A DNA stretch of 64,000 bases. Source: Aurifilum marmelostoma. Lineage: Eukaryota; Ascomycota; Sordariomycetes; Diaporthales; Cryphonectriaceae. Every line of letters begins with the position of its first letter. Position 1 is the first letter of the stretch. Below, in pieces: positions 22,958-33,999 of this stretch. The DNA lies in assembly GCA_027559495.1 (NCBI GenBank), contig JAMXSV010000017.1, forward strand, positions 434,001 through 498,000, in the 5' to 3' direction. The notes under the pieces are model-generated. The model saw nothing but the letters and a program-made list of their open reading frames with translations, had not been told where the DNA came from and made no database searches. The position numbers were made by a program, and so were the translations under genes.

Positions 22958-24165
22958 CTATAATCTCAATATCTCCCTCTCGGGCGTGATCCCGCCTCTA
23001 AACATATCCTCGACTACATTACCTCTTATGACTGTCTCCTGCACGATGCCCTGGACATGTTTCGGCTCCACCCTCCCATACCAGATGCCATGTCCAGCCA
23101 GAGGATGCTTCTTCCCATCAGCCCCGGTCATGGACAGCGGCAGGTATATAATCACATTGCCCGCAAACTTGTGCCCCCCGATATGGGATATCAACCCCAC
23201 CCGCGCAGTCCAGGCCGTCTTTTCAATCGTTGCCCCCGCAATCGCCGCGACATCCTGCCCCAGGTCGACCTGAACAGGCCCGCGCAGGACGTTTATGCCC
23301 TCCCTCGGCAGCTGCGCCTCGAATTCGTCTCTGAGCACGGCACCCATCACCCCACAGCGCATGTCGCGCCCTCCATGTCCACATATGAGCACCAGGATAT
23401 CGTCCACGTCTCGGACGCCGTGGAGGAGGCTCTGGTACACGGGCTTTCGCGTCAGCCTGTCGCGGTGGATGGGCGACAGGCCGTCGTGTATGGGGTGGAG
23501 CTGCTCCGGCAGGAGGAACCCCTTGGCCAGCGCCTCCACGCTGTCAAACGACACCCGCGGGAGGAAGGGCACGTACTTGAAGCTGGGCAGTAGGTACGCC
23601 GACGTGTTCACCAGCTCTGTCCTCTGTGGTATCGACGAGGGGAAAGACGAGCTGAGCACAGATATATTGTGGAACGGCTACAGGCACCCCCGCGGGAGGG
23701 GCAAAACACACTTACCGTCAGCTATCAACTCTATCGCATTGCTACCTCCTCACTCAGTAACCCACCCGCCCTCAAAACCTGTGACGGGGAATGAGGCAGA
23801 CATCTCATCAAACTCACGTCAGAATAGACCCCGCCCCTGCCAAAAAGCTCCTTCAGGTCTGCTGCCAGGTTGTCGCCGCTATTGTCCTCCTCGATGCGCG
23901 AGGGCCAGTCGTCCTTGCCTGTGCAGATGAGCACTTGCTCGGCATAGTTCGAGATCAGCCCGTTCAGCTTCCCCTTGTGGTCAATCGGGAGGCCATCCGG
24001 CATCGCCGGCGTCGGTGCACAACCGCATGTGGGCGACGGACATGTTGGGACCGTCGGAAAGGAAGGCGACTTTGCACGGGCGCTATAGGGTCTTTTTTGT
24101 GGAGGGAAGAAAGACGTTTCTTTGCTGCTTGCACGCAACAGACGAGAGGGTAACCGGATGGCCAT
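22958..24165 (-). CDS. aim32: Aim32, mitochondrial thioredoxin-like [2Fe-2S] protein
   Basis: Exons 24165-23818 and 23677-22958 (minus strand) give 355 residues. Exon 1 ends GGVYSD and exon 2 begins PFHNISVLSSSFPSS, a natural join for the family; the 140-nt intron starts GTGAGT and ends TGTAG. Start chosen at 24165 (MAIRLPSRLLRASS, an Arg-rich presequence); an in-frame ATG further up (24249) would add an unlikely extension. Aim32 belongs to the sucrase/ferredoxin-like family. Visible motifs are the CPSPTCGC cysteine cluster after the presequence, the C-terminal CGHGGRDMRCG and SHIGGHKFAGN, the Cys/His set expected to hold the cluster. In yeast it sits in the matrix and intermembrane space and has redox quality-control roles. 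The next gene downstream is also a mitochondrial redox protein. Confidence 0.9.
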
Positions 24166-25058
24166 GGTCGCTGGGCCAAGGAAAAGGTGTGCTGCTTCAG
24201 AGCTTGGGATGCAGGGAAGTTGCATGTGGCTGACACTGATGGACGTCAACCGAGCAGGCGCAGATATCGAGATGTCGAGACGACCAGATTTGGCAGGACA
24301 GGGTTAGGGTTGTCTTGATGAGAACGAGTAGCCTCATTGGGAAGACAACATAAGGTAAGCAACTATTAACATCCTGTGGAATTATAGACAAATCAACAGC
24401 ATGTACTTGTTGCTCTCTCTCAACCAGTGCTCCTTGCTCCCTGCCTCGTCTCAGCAGGGAACAGTAGAAAAGAAGGGGAAAACAAATTGAAGAGCAAAGG
24501 CTCTGTCTGGCCCTGGTCATTGTTTGTTCAGTAACCAGCCATTCCCATTCTCGGACGATTTTGGGTGTGTAATCTTCTTCTGTGATCCGAAGTAACCAAG
24601 ACTACTTATGGATAAATGAAGAGACCACTTGCACTTGAACATCGAGCTTTTTGAACACCTTGGGTACTCAATTGCGACAGATAGGACAAACAAGAAAGGG
24701 GGCAGTGATTTGAATATCATTAGTATATCGTCATGTAAGCTTTCCACGCCTATGCGGCTCTGTATGCTCTAATATCCGCCTCAGAAAATATACAACCAGT
24801 CGTCCCATTGCTGTGCCACCTGCTTGAGAGGCTCGGCAGAAATCTTCTTCATCTTCTCGCAAACATTACTCGTCCATTGAATGCTGGGAATCTCCCAAGA
24901 CTCACAAATTTGAGCCAAAACGCGCTCCCGTTCGCTGCAAACTTCAACCCCCTCGAAGATCTCAACAACCTTGTCGTTCCTCTGTGTTATTGCATGTCTC
25001 CCAACAAAGAGGGATGTGACTACACCCGGCCGGCTGTAGCAGACATCCAAGCTTCTCT
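24166..25058. other. Intergenic, aim32 promoter side
   Basis: No gene recognised. Carries a two-unit TTAGGG-like element at 24301-24311, about 140 bases upstream of the aim32 start. Confidence 0.5.
24301..24311 (-). promoter_or_regulatory. Telobox-like element
   Basis: GGGTTAGGGTT on the plus strand, read as AACCCTAACCC toward aim32, 136-146 bases upstream of its ATG. The second such element in the window. Regulatory use is inference. Confidence 0.35.
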
Positions 25059-25559
25059 CTAGTCGTCTGAGCAGGCGATCTTGTACGAGCCCAGTCCTGG
25101 GTCCGCGCCAGTTGCCGGAGAATAGCTGTAGCATTGGCCGACAGGAGGCAATGCAACCTCGCCGACGGTACAGTCATCGTCCGTAAAGACATACACTATT
25201 TACTCAAAAAAATCAACATGTTGTGCTCTGCTTCGACTATACGACATGTTGGGAACCGGGTCTAATCAAGTAGATAAGTACTCACCGTTGCAGGTGATGT
25301 CCACACCGGTGTCGATGTTCTCGAGCTGCACAGACTCCACCTCGATGTCGTTAGGGAACTGGTAGCAGATATTCAGGTTGAATATCTGGGAATTCCACTC
25401 CCCCTCGTTGTCGGTCGCCCCTGGGCAGTCCGGAGCCCCCCACGTGCGGAAGTTAGCGAGGTGCTCATCCGTGATATTGGTCTGGCGGGGGATGGTGAAG
25501 GCGCTGCTGGTCGTCCCAAGCGCACCGGCCATAGCAAGCAAGAGGTTTGAGATCTGCAT
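25059..25559 (-). CDS. Small secreted cysteine-rich protein
   Basis: Exons 25559-25286 and 25195-25059 (minus strand) give 136 residues; the 90-nt intron has GTGAGT and ATAG ends, and the join reads ITCN-VYVFTDDDC without loss of frame. The start at 25559 gives MQISNLLLAMAGALGTTSSA, a clear signal peptide with likely cleavage near residue 20; an upstream in-frame extension is less likely. The mature part has six cysteines (contexts PDCPG, NICYQ, ITCNV, DDCTV, GQCYS, IACSDD), enough for three disulfides, and is acidic. The VYVFTDDDC segment matches a layout common in small secreted ascomycete proteins. It is effector-like in size and composition, but no specific function can be assigned. It lies beside one of the largest gene-poor gaps of the window. 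Confidence 0.8.
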
Positions 25560-28098
25560 AATTGAGAGCGAGCTTGTGCTGAAGAGGAAAAATGTAATTA
25601 GAACAAAAAAAGGTTTACGGGACGGAACGGCACGGTCAAGGGGTCGGTGCACGATGAGGGGCGGTCGATGGGAATTATGAAGGAGGGGTGTTCTACTACC
25701 ACTTCAAGTATAAAACCAGCCTTCGAATAAGGGAGACTGATCTTTTAAGACAAGATACTACAGTAAGTATGTAAAGTGATCAACCGACTCCATATAAAAT
25801 GATCGAATGCCAAGCCATGATCAGCAGGCACAAAGCCGCACAAGCTCACTATACATGGAGATCCTTGGGCGCCAGGGGGGGGGGCATAGAGCACCTCGTA
25901 CTGAAAATATGCCCACAGGAATGTCATCGGGCTCCACTGACAGTGAACATCATGATCTGCAGGATTGCTTTTTTTGTCTGGGAGTAAGACATTTTTTCCC
26001 CTTTACAGACTACCACATCGTGGCTCGAGCTTTTCATCTCTCTATCGTCTTCCCTGACCTTCACCCCACCTTCGCTTTCTCTCGGACACGAGAGGGTGGA
26101 CGAGGTAGATGATCGGCGTCGACCCGCACGCGGCACAGCCGACTCAAGCAGCGGTGTAATAGTGACACTGACCCAGATCCCGTCAGCCTCCTGCTGGTAG
26201 TCGTTGCTTGGAGTTGCTTTTCTTTGTTTTCTTCTTTTCCCATGTGGCTGGGCTCGTCGTAGTCCCGTCATTGGACAGCCTGTAATTTTCGCCCTACTTC
26301 CTTGCCAGAAACATGGCACCATAAAGATCGGTCATTCAGCCACTCGGGCGCCAGAAACTCGCGGGTAGAGACATCTTTGTGTGCACCCACGGCGACCCCA
26401 ACCCGATATCGCATCATCAGACTGCACCTCGCCGCGACCAGGCTGCGGCGCAACGGTCCACAGAGCTAGGCAATACGAAGAAAGCCATGCATAGAGCGGT
26501 CCAGCTGTTGGCAGCTGAACACAGCGACTAGGGAGGGAAAACTCACCTTCGGTCTGCGAAGACGGTCTGTGAAGCATCAACAAGGCCGCCAATTCCCTTA
26601 TTCTTCCGAACCAGGGAACAGCACTCGCACCACTTTGGGCGTGATAGTACACCGGTCCAGCGCGTGAGCATGTCGGAAATGGCCGGGCCCAAGGCGGACT
26701 GCATCTGCACGCACTGAGCGGCCGCTTCCGCTATGTCAGCGTTTGGCTTGCGTATATGATTATCCTGACTTGTCAGTCAAGAGACGGACGTCCGCCCTCG
26801 TGTTCTTGAATACGATATTCTATTTGCGCAAAAGAGCCATGAAGAGGTTGTCAAGAGCTGACGACTCATAGGCGGAGGGCGGCCATCAACAAGTGTAAAA
26901 AGTGAGATCGACTTCTGTTTAAATCACGCAGGACAGAATGCGCAGGTGGTGCTTAGAGAAGAGCTGGAACCGCAGGGGAACCTTTCTTTTCCTTGAAAAA
27001 GCGGTTGATTGCCCCGGCGGTTGGAGGTCGAAGACTTATCTCATAAGGCTGCGCAGCCATTAGTCTTACTTAGCGACCATGCCTAGAAGCGCGGAGTGAC
27101 TGTGTGCTGAATGTCTGAGGAGAGTTGCAGAAGAACAGTACACTGGCTTGGTCTTTTCATCACATGGCTCAATGACTGCGTTATATACCCCAACCCCGTC
27201 TGGCTGCCTGGACGAGGGGTTGCAGTTTGCATTTGGGAGTTGTCATTGGGCTTTGGCTAGAATCCGATCACATGGCGACACTCGCCCACCGCCTACGAAT
27301 AAGTCCCCTCGCTCCCAGCCTGAAATGCTCTCTGCCCACAAGACCCAACAGCTCATCCCAGATCCTCTGAGAACCATTTATCACGTTCTCATCATGTTAT
27401 ATCCCTCTGCATCGCCCAATATAACCCCGAGCCCTTTTGGTCATCTTTCGAACCCGGGACCGCCTCATGTGGCTGTGAACCCAATCCTGCGCCTGTGGTT
27501 GCTCCGCAGCACGCCCTCGACTTTCACTGACAACACTGCAACATACAACCACATAATACAACAATCATTCGTATCACCTTCAAGGATCCCCAAATGGCTT
27601 ACAAATTTCAGGCCTTGATGAATAAACCCATATAAATATTCAACGCGCCACTGAAAGTTCATTTCCTGATAGCAGTGCTTGTCAGCTCACCCCGGAAACA
27701 CCGTGTCCATGACCTGACGAGCGGATGGAGTAAGTTTCTCAAGCTCAAGCTTTGGAATTTATGGCATCACTGTCGCCTTCCACGACCCTGCCTTTGCTGG
27801 TTGCTTCGACAAGGCTTGCGGACTTTGCGAGCATGTAACACCGTCCGGCAATATTCCGCCAAATGCCATCGCCATGAGACGGAGCTGGCACGTAGGTGTC
27901 TTGAGGGACAGGTTGAGAATTGTTCCGATGCCGACGACGTTTGCCGACCAGCCGAGAAATTTTTGACGGACCATGTGCGGTGTTTGTTCATAGGTGTGTC
28001 TTTCACGCTGATGACGCTGGCACCAGTTGCGTCCTCATCCGATCCTTTATTCTTAGGCAGAAAATAGCCACATCCAGCGCCCATGGCTGACCTGGAGC
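25560..28098. other. 2.5 kb gene-poor gap
   Basis: No convincing gene on either strand. Several short open frames exist (for example 27148-27618 plus, 27767-28084 minus) but none shows a domain, a good exon structure or a consistent composition. No terminal repeats or transposase remnants seen. Confidence 0.45.
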
Positions 28099-28616
28099 CT
28101 AAAGAGCCTTCAAGACGAGTTCGATGACGTCGAAGAAGCCCTCACGGCTGTCAGAATCAAACTTGCGCAGGCCGAGACCTAAGATCAACGTCCGCCGGTC
28201 GTCTGGATTCCTGAGTGCGAGGTGGCTGGCGATCTGAGCGGCATACAGCTGACCCACAGTCTCTCTGTCTGAGCCTCCACCACCGACAAGGGTCTTGGGG
28301 TCCAGGTGAACCGATGGAAGGAGTGACAATTCAGCGCGGGGGGAGAGCCATGTCCACAAGAGCAGGTGACGGTGCTGAGAGAGGCACTTGGACCTGACAA
28401 AGCGTGGTGTTAATATGTAACTTCACCTTGTGAAAATGTTTGTTTTGGGGTATGAATACGTACCCATTGTGCGAGGCGTCCATCTTGGGAAATGGTAATC
28501 ACAATCTTGTCCGCAAAGTTGACACATGACACATCTGTCGGGATGCCGTTGACCTGTCCCTTTGCCTGTTGGGAAGGAGCTGGAAAGTTTTCCTCTCTGA
28601 CAATTGCTGTCGCCAT
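28099..28616 (-). CDS. Proteasome assembly chaperone 3, one-base frameshift
   Basis: Exons 28616-28464 and 28393-28099 (minus strand); about 148 residues once the break is allowed for. Exon 1 encodes MATAIVREENFPAPSQQAKG through DKIVITISQDGRLAQW; the 70-nt intron has GTACGT and GTCAG; exon 2 opens VQVPLSAPSPALVDMALP and later reads LSLLPSVHLDPKTLVGGGG, ETVGQLYAAQIASHLA and LGLRKF. This is the PAC3/PSMG3 pattern, a chaperone that with PAC4 helps build the alpha ring of the 20S proteasome. After VDMALP the frame shifts by one base at a run of six G (plus strand, 28338-28343); five would restore it. An alternative acceptor 20-odd bases downstream would also keep frame but would lose the conserved VQVPL block. 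Divergent from the dhr1 gene. Confidence 0.75.
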
Positions 28617-29317
28617 TTCAACGATGATGGGGATACGAATGGATTTTCGAGTTGCGCAATAATTGTTCACACAGTCGTATTGCAGGGCCCAGGTGCGCTC
28701 GCCAGTCTTACTCTGACTGTTGTTGTATGGTAGAGAAAGAAGTTCTGGTGGAAGCCCAGTTAGACAGCGGTTGTCATGCGGCTCAGGCCCTTGGACAGCG
28801 GGTCCCTGCCACTACAGACCCCGCTCCAGGGCGCCTGTACTTGACAGTGAGCGCTACTGTCACCACTACTTTTACCACTGATGTGGCACGTATATAACCA
28901 AAAGTTGCAGCTTCTGATATTCTCGATGTCTTCAAGTCACTTTTAGAACCACTACTTATGAACGGCAGAAAGTTTCACCCACAGTTGAAAGCACTGAGAA
29001 TTATCCCTCTCAGACACTCGGTTGCAGTACTTGTCTTCTCAGACTCTTTCATTCCCCATCTTACGTTACCTACAATCGTACACTGCATAGATTCTTATCG
29101 ATTATCCTGGCCCCACTAAAAAGTTCGCTCCTCTCACCTGCTTCCTACCCAATCAACCAACCAATCTCACTTTGACATTCACCCTCACGTATTCTATCAG
29201 TCCAAAACGCAACTGTCCCCGTTACGAGGTGACATAACCCTCACTAGGTATCAGGGAAGCGGGACTTGACGACCGGCCAGATTCTCTTCGGGATCGTGGT
29301 GCCCCTGACTTATCATC
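28617..29317. other. Divergent promoter region PAC3/dhr1
   Basis: A 701-base region between two divergent starts. C/T-rich near 29030-29220. No recognised element beyond that. Confidence 0.5.
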
Positions 29318-32300
29318 ATGCCCAAGTTTGTCCCCCGTCAGAGAAAACAGAAGCATCGAAACTTGGCACGGGACCAGCGCCGACAGCAAAATGAACCAGA
29401 AGACCTCTCAAATGCCCAAGAGATACTCCCCGAGCACATTCGAGAGAAGGAGGAGCAGAAGGCCCGGCTGCGTGAGGAGCTGAAGAACCAGGGCATCAAG
29501 GTCAGCGGCAAAAAGGCAAAACGTCTCGACAAGTACATCGAGAATAAGCTCAAGAAGGACGAGAACCGCCAGCTCTTGGCCAAGCTGGCCGAGAACCAGG
29601 TCGACACAAGTCTGTTTGCGAGCAGTCGGGCTCTCGGACACAATCGTGAGACCAAGAGAGAGGCTCTGTCACGTGCGCTGAAGGAGAGAGAGGCCGGCAT
29701 CGACACGGAGGAGAATGAGAAAATCCTTTTTGAGGAACGGCGCGAACCCAAAGAACCAGGAGTGGCCTCGTCAGAAGAGGATTCAGACCGTGAGGATGTG
29801 GCAGCGCAGGTCACATCGCTTACGACAGCCCAATCAGACGAGAGGCCCGAGCAGGAGACACAACCCGCAGAGTCAGCGCACAGTGTCTCGACCTCGGGAG
29901 CCGTCGGGGCCGGTCTCAAGCGGCCCCTAGAGCTCGGCGAAGACGGTCGACCGAAGCTTGCAAAGCGACAGAAAAGGGGAGGTGTGAAGTCCAAAACTGT
30001 TCTGCTTCAGCCGGAACCGATGAAAGCCGACAACATTAGTACTGAGGACGACGAATGGGCCGGCTTCAGTGGCGATGATTCTGGCTCTGGAGCAGATCAA
30101 GCCAGCGATATCTCGGGGGATGAAGCCAGTGAAAGTGGTTCGGAAGCTCCTTCGGAGATGGATGCGTCAAATTCGGATGATGATGATGATGATGATGATG
30201 ATAGCGACAGCGACGAGGGTTCGTCATCGGACGAACAAGAAAGCGAGGATTCAGACGATGAGGTTTCGACAGACCAGAAACGTCCTTCGGCATTCAAAGC
30301 TTGGGCACATCAGCAACGAAACGAGGCTCTTGGGTACGAGCCTGTGGGATCTGGATCTCAGCTCTTGGAGATTCCGAAACCCGCAAATTTCACCCCACGC
30401 CCCATCGAACAGGATCCCCTCCCTGCCGAGTTGCAACCAACAAAAGACACAGGCAGAACAGCCCACAGTGTTCATGTCACACGAACAGATGAGATACAAG
30501 AGGCGCGTCTCAAGCTCCCCGTCGTGGCCGAGGAGCAGAAGATCATGGAGGCCATACACAATAACGACATCGTGGTGGTGTGTGGTGCCACAGGGTCAGG
30601 CAAAACGACGCAGGTGCCGCAATTTCTGTTCGAGGCAGGGTACGGGTCCCCTTCTGGACCGACACCCGGGATGATCGGAGTGACTCAGCCTCGAAGGGTT
30701 GCGGCTGTGAGTATGTCAAAACGAGTAGGCCAGGAGCTCGGTGACAAGGGCAGCAGGGTAGCCTACCAGATACGATTCGAGGGCACCGTGAGCCCTGACA
30801 CTGCTGTCAAGTTCATGACAGATGGTGTGTTGCTCCGAGAGGTGGCGCAGGACATCACCTTGAAGAAGTATTCTGCCATCATCGTGGATGAGGCTCATGA
30901 GCGGAGCGTCAACACGGATATCCTGGTCGGCATGCTCAGTAGAGTGGTAAAACTACGAAGCGACTTGGCAACAGAGGATCCAACCATCAGGCCGCTCAAG
31001 CTCATCATCATGTCGGCTACCCTACGAATTGAGGATATGACGCAAAATCCGAGACTGTTCAAGACACCACCGCCGGTGTTGGAAGTAGAAGGGCGGCAGT
31101 ACCCAGTCACAGTCCACTTCTCGAGAAGGACGCATCACGATTATGTTGAGGAAGCATTCAAGAAGATCAGTCGAGGGCACAGAAAACTTCCACCAGGTGG
31201 AATCCTGGTGTTCATGACAGGACAGAACGAGATCGTGCAGCTGAGCAAAAGGCTCAAGAAGGCTTTCATGGGTATGGACTCTGGTACCGACATAAAGGTC
31301 AGAATCCCAGCCAGTGAAGCGCCCGTGGAGGCGGAAGATATAGATTTTGGCGATGTGGAAGATGATGGCGCGGATGACTACGATGAAGATGTATCCGGCG
31401 ATGATGAAGAGGATGATGAGGCCGAGTTCGTCATCCCCGAAGAGGAGGGGGAGGCAGGGACGGGGCCCTCTCGACTGCACATCCTGCCCCTCTACTCACT
31501 CTTGCCAACCAAGGAGCAGATGCGCGTCTTTGAGCCGCCACCAGAAGGATCCCGCCTTGTTGTTCTGGCTACGAACGTCGCCGAGACAAGTCTTACTATC
31601 CCGGGCATCCGTTATGTCTTTGACTGTGGCCGGTCGAAAGAGAGAAAGTACAACCGTCTGAACGGTGTGCAGAGTTTCGAGGTCGGCTGGATAAGCAAGG
31701 CCAGCGCAAGCCAGAGATCTGGTCGCGCTGGTCGAACAGGACCTGGCCACTGCTACCGGCTGTACTCGTCGGCGGTCTACGAGAGAGATTTCCAGGAGTT
31801 CTCTGACCCAGAGCTGTTACGCATGCCCATCGAGGGGGTCGTCTTGCAGCTCAAAGCCATGAATCTACAGCACGTGGTCAACTTTCCTTTCCCAACACCA
31901 CCGGACAGACAAAGCCTTGTCAAGGCGGAGAGACTATTGACGTATCTGTCTGCCATCAAGGATGGCGGACAGGTGTCAGCTTTTGGGAAGACCATGTCAA
32001 TCTTCCCCTTGTCTCCACGCTTTGCCCGCATCCTCCTTGTTGGCCATCTGCATGGCTGTCTACCATACGTGATTACCATGGTCTCTGGACTCTCGGCCGG
32101 CGAGGTCTTCCTACAGGAATCCCAGGCTATACCACAGCTGACTGCAAGAGACGACGAGGGTGATGAGGAGGAAGAGAAGAGGCCCATCCGCACAACAGCG
32201 GATGTCATCGCCGAAGATCGCCAGGCCAACATTCGGCGTGCCTACAACGCAGTACACAAGAACTTCTGCTCCCTCGACGACAGGTCCGACGCGATGAAGC

Positions 32301-33037
32301 TGTTACAGGTCGTTGGCGAGTTTGCTCACGAGCCTACCGAGGCTTGGTGCGAATCTCATTTCGTCCGGTATAAGACCCTCAAGGAGACGCAACAGCTCCG
32401 CCAGCAACTCACCGACCTACTCCGCACACATATCCCATCCTTCGCCAGCCTCAGCTACCAGGAGAAACTGGACCGCCCCACACAGAAACAAGTCACCGCC
32501 CTTAAACAGATGGCGGCGGCAGGCTTCATCGATCAAGTGGCTATCCGCGCCGACAAAGCTCCGACGCCCCTCGAGACAGGGCACCGTAAGCCACGGCGCG
32601 CGATCGACGTTCCGTATCTTCCTCTCACCCCGCTCGATGTGCCCTCGACGGCCGACCCCAGCGAGCGTGCCGTATACATTCATCCCTCGTCACCTCTGGC
32701 GCACCTCAGCCCGGGCGAGTGCCCCGAGTACATCGTGTATGCGTACCTGCAGCGAGGCCAGGCGGGCGGGGCACAGGGAGAGAAGAAGGCCAAGACAAGG
32801 ATGCACGCGCTGACGGACGTCACGGGTGGGCAGGTCGCGGCGCTCGCCAAGGGAACGCCGCTGATCAGCTATGGGAAGCCGATCAAGGAGGTCAAGACGA
32901 GTGAAGGCGGCAAGGTAAGGGAGGTCTGGGCTGTACCTTATTTGCGAGCAGAGGGTACTGGAGGTATGGGATGGCCATTGCCAGCAAAGAAGATCACGCA
33001 GAGACGGGTTGCGGGCACAGGATGGGTGGTGGAGTAA
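29318..33037 (+). CDS. dhr1: DEAH-box RNA helicase Dhr1/Ecm16 (DHX37)
   Basis: Single exon, 1239 residues. The enzyme acts in the nucleolus and, in yeast, unwinds U3 snoRNA from pre-18S rRNA during small-subunit assembly. The basic N-terminus MPKFVPRQRKQKHRN and the Lys-rich KVSGKKAKRLDKYIE segment are typical of this subfamily. Helicase motifs: GATGSGKTTQ near residue 423, TQPRRVAA, DEAHERSVNTDI near 523, SATLRIEDM near 565, and QRSGRAGRTGPGHCYRLY near 798, followed by the HA2 and OB-fold regions. An acidic Ser/Asp region precedes the core and includes nine GAT repeats coding poly-Asp. A second acidic insert (about residues 670-710) sits between the RecA domains, as in other fungal orthologs. 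Confidence 0.96.
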   Translation: MPKFVPRQRKQKHRNLARDQRRQQNEPEDLSNAQEILPEHIREKEEQKARLREELKNQGIKVSGKKAKRLDKYIENKLKKDENRQLLAKLAENQVDTSLFASSRALGHNRETKREALSRALKEREAGIDTEENEKILFEERREPKEPGVASSEEDSDREDVAAQVTSLTTAQSDERPEQETQPAESAHSVSTSGAVGAGLKRPLELGEDGRPKLAKRQKRGGVKSKTVLLQPEPMKADNISTEDDEWAGFSGDDSGSGADQASDISGDEASESGSEAPSEMDASNSDDDDDDDDDSDSDEGSSSDEQESEDSDDEVSTDQKRPSAFKAWAHQQRNEALGYEPVGSGSQLLEIPKPANFTPRPIEQDPLPAELQPTKDTGRTAHSVHVTRTDEIQEARLKLPVVAEEQKIMEAIHNNDIVVVCGATGSGKTTQVPQFLFEAGYGSPSGPTPGMIGVTQPRRVAAVSMSKRVGQELGDKGSRVAYQIRFEGTVSPDTAVKFMTDGVLLREVAQDITLKKYSAIIVDEAHERSVNTDILVGMLSRVVKLRSDLATEDPTIRPLKLIIMSATLRIEDMTQNPRLFKTPPPVLEVEGRQYPVTVHFSRRTHHDYVEEAFKKISRGHRKLPPGGILVFMTGQNEIVQLSKRLKKAFMGMDSGTDIKVRIPASEAPVEAEDIDFGDVEDDGADDYDEDVSGDDEEDDEAEFVIPEEEGEAGTGPSRLHILPLYSLLPTKEQMRVFEPPPEGSRLVVLATNVAETSLTIPGIRYVFDCGRSKERKYNRLNGVQSFEVGWISKASASQRSGRAGRTGPGHCYRLYSSAVYERDFQEFSDPELLRMPIEGVVLQLKAMNLQHVVNFPFPTPPDRQSLVKAERLLTYLSAIKDGGQVSAFGKTMSIFPLSPRFARILLVGHLHGCLPYVITMVSGLSAGEVFLQESQAIPQLTARDDEGDEEEEKRPIRTTADVIAEDRQANIRRAYNAVHKNFCSLDDRSDAMKLLQVVGEFAHEPTEAWCESHFVRYKTLKETQQLRQQLTDLLRTHIPSFASLSYQEKLDRPTQKQVTALKQMAAAGFIDQVAIRADKAPTPLETGHRKPRRAIDVPYLPLTPLDVPSTADPSERAVYIHPSSPLAHLSPGECPEYIVYAYLQRGQAGGAQGEKKAKTRMHALTDVTGGQVAALAKGTPLISYGKPIKEVKTSEGGKVREVWAVPYLRAEGTGGMGWPLPAKKITQRRVAGTGWVVE
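30176..30202 (+). repeat. (GAT)9 coding microsatellite
   Basis: Nine GAT units inside dhr1 encoding a poly-Asp run in the acidic N-terminal region. Length variation here would keep frame. Confidence 0.95.
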
Positions 33038-33999
33038 GGTGCATTGAGGGATCAGAGGGGGAATTTTTCTCTCAATCATGTCAACCATGGAAACTGTTCA
33101 CACATTGAGTACAGTATTTTCCCGTCCATTCCAATCAGTATCTGGGATCAATTATTTCGTTTTCAATGATACCTGCACACCCCTATTCGGAACAACACTC
33201 CCATGAACAGTCAAGGTAGAGAGGTGGGGCTGGTGTCGCGAGATCACGTGATGCGTCTCCACTTGTCAGAACAGCATCTGACTTCACCCCTTAGTCCTTC
33301 CCATGTCCAGCCACCTCACCAGGACACTACACCAGGCTACCAACCCCAGGGCGGTCACAACACTCACATCCATTCTTCTATATCTGCTTGCTTCATGATT
33401 CACCCTGACCATCATCGAACCAAAAAATCCGAGATTCCTACTCAGCACACACATGCATGGTTAGTTCAAAGGTGTCCTCTTTCCAAGGACTGCCGCACTG
33501 CCCGCCCAACCCGATCTGCAACGCACGCGTTATCCGTCAACCGAGTCCAGGAAATTCCGACTCCTACCCTCTTGTCCACGGACAGAGGAAGGACCGGGGC
33601 CTCGGGAGGAGATGATATCCATCCTGCACCACCTCTGTCTGGGCGCTGCTGCATGACTGCTTTGCTCTGCAGCCGCTGACAAGAGGGAGGAGGTCCACGA
33701 GCGTGCATGATACCTGCTCTGCCGCGAGTGCCTAATGCTTGATTCTATCTCTCCGCATCGACGATACCTGTGCCTGTGCCTGATCTGGTTGCGCTGTGGT
33801 GGTGGGGACTTGGGGTCGTGATGTTTCTTCTTTCTCTGCCACACATACGATCTGTGCCGTATCTTCGCATCGGTCCGGAGTCAAGGCTGCTCCGCCATTC
33901 CAAGCCTGGGAGGGTGGGATCCTGCTCGTGGGAGACCACGGGCAGGGGATACGTCTATTCTTTTCGACTTTTTCATATGTAGAAATCTAGCTCAGCAGA
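33038..33999. other. Intergenic: nothing recognised
   Basis: Nearly 1 kb between two same-direction genes, C/T-rich in places, without a supported gene. Confidence 0.5.

Noticed and set aside
24301..24311. Internal telomere or chromosome fusion scar
   Set aside because: Only two partial units; far too short for a telomere remnant, so treated as a promoter element.
24781..25134. 117-codon minus-strand frame
   Set aside because: Overlaps exon 2 of the secreted protein in another frame; the spliced model explains the region.
27148..27618. 156-codon plus-strand frame in the gap left of PAC3
   Set aside because: No domain, no conserved pattern, no plausible promoter or splice context.
27767..28084. 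Minus-strand frames with a partly hydrophobic translation
   Set aside because: No start context, family resemblance or exon partners; may be chance.
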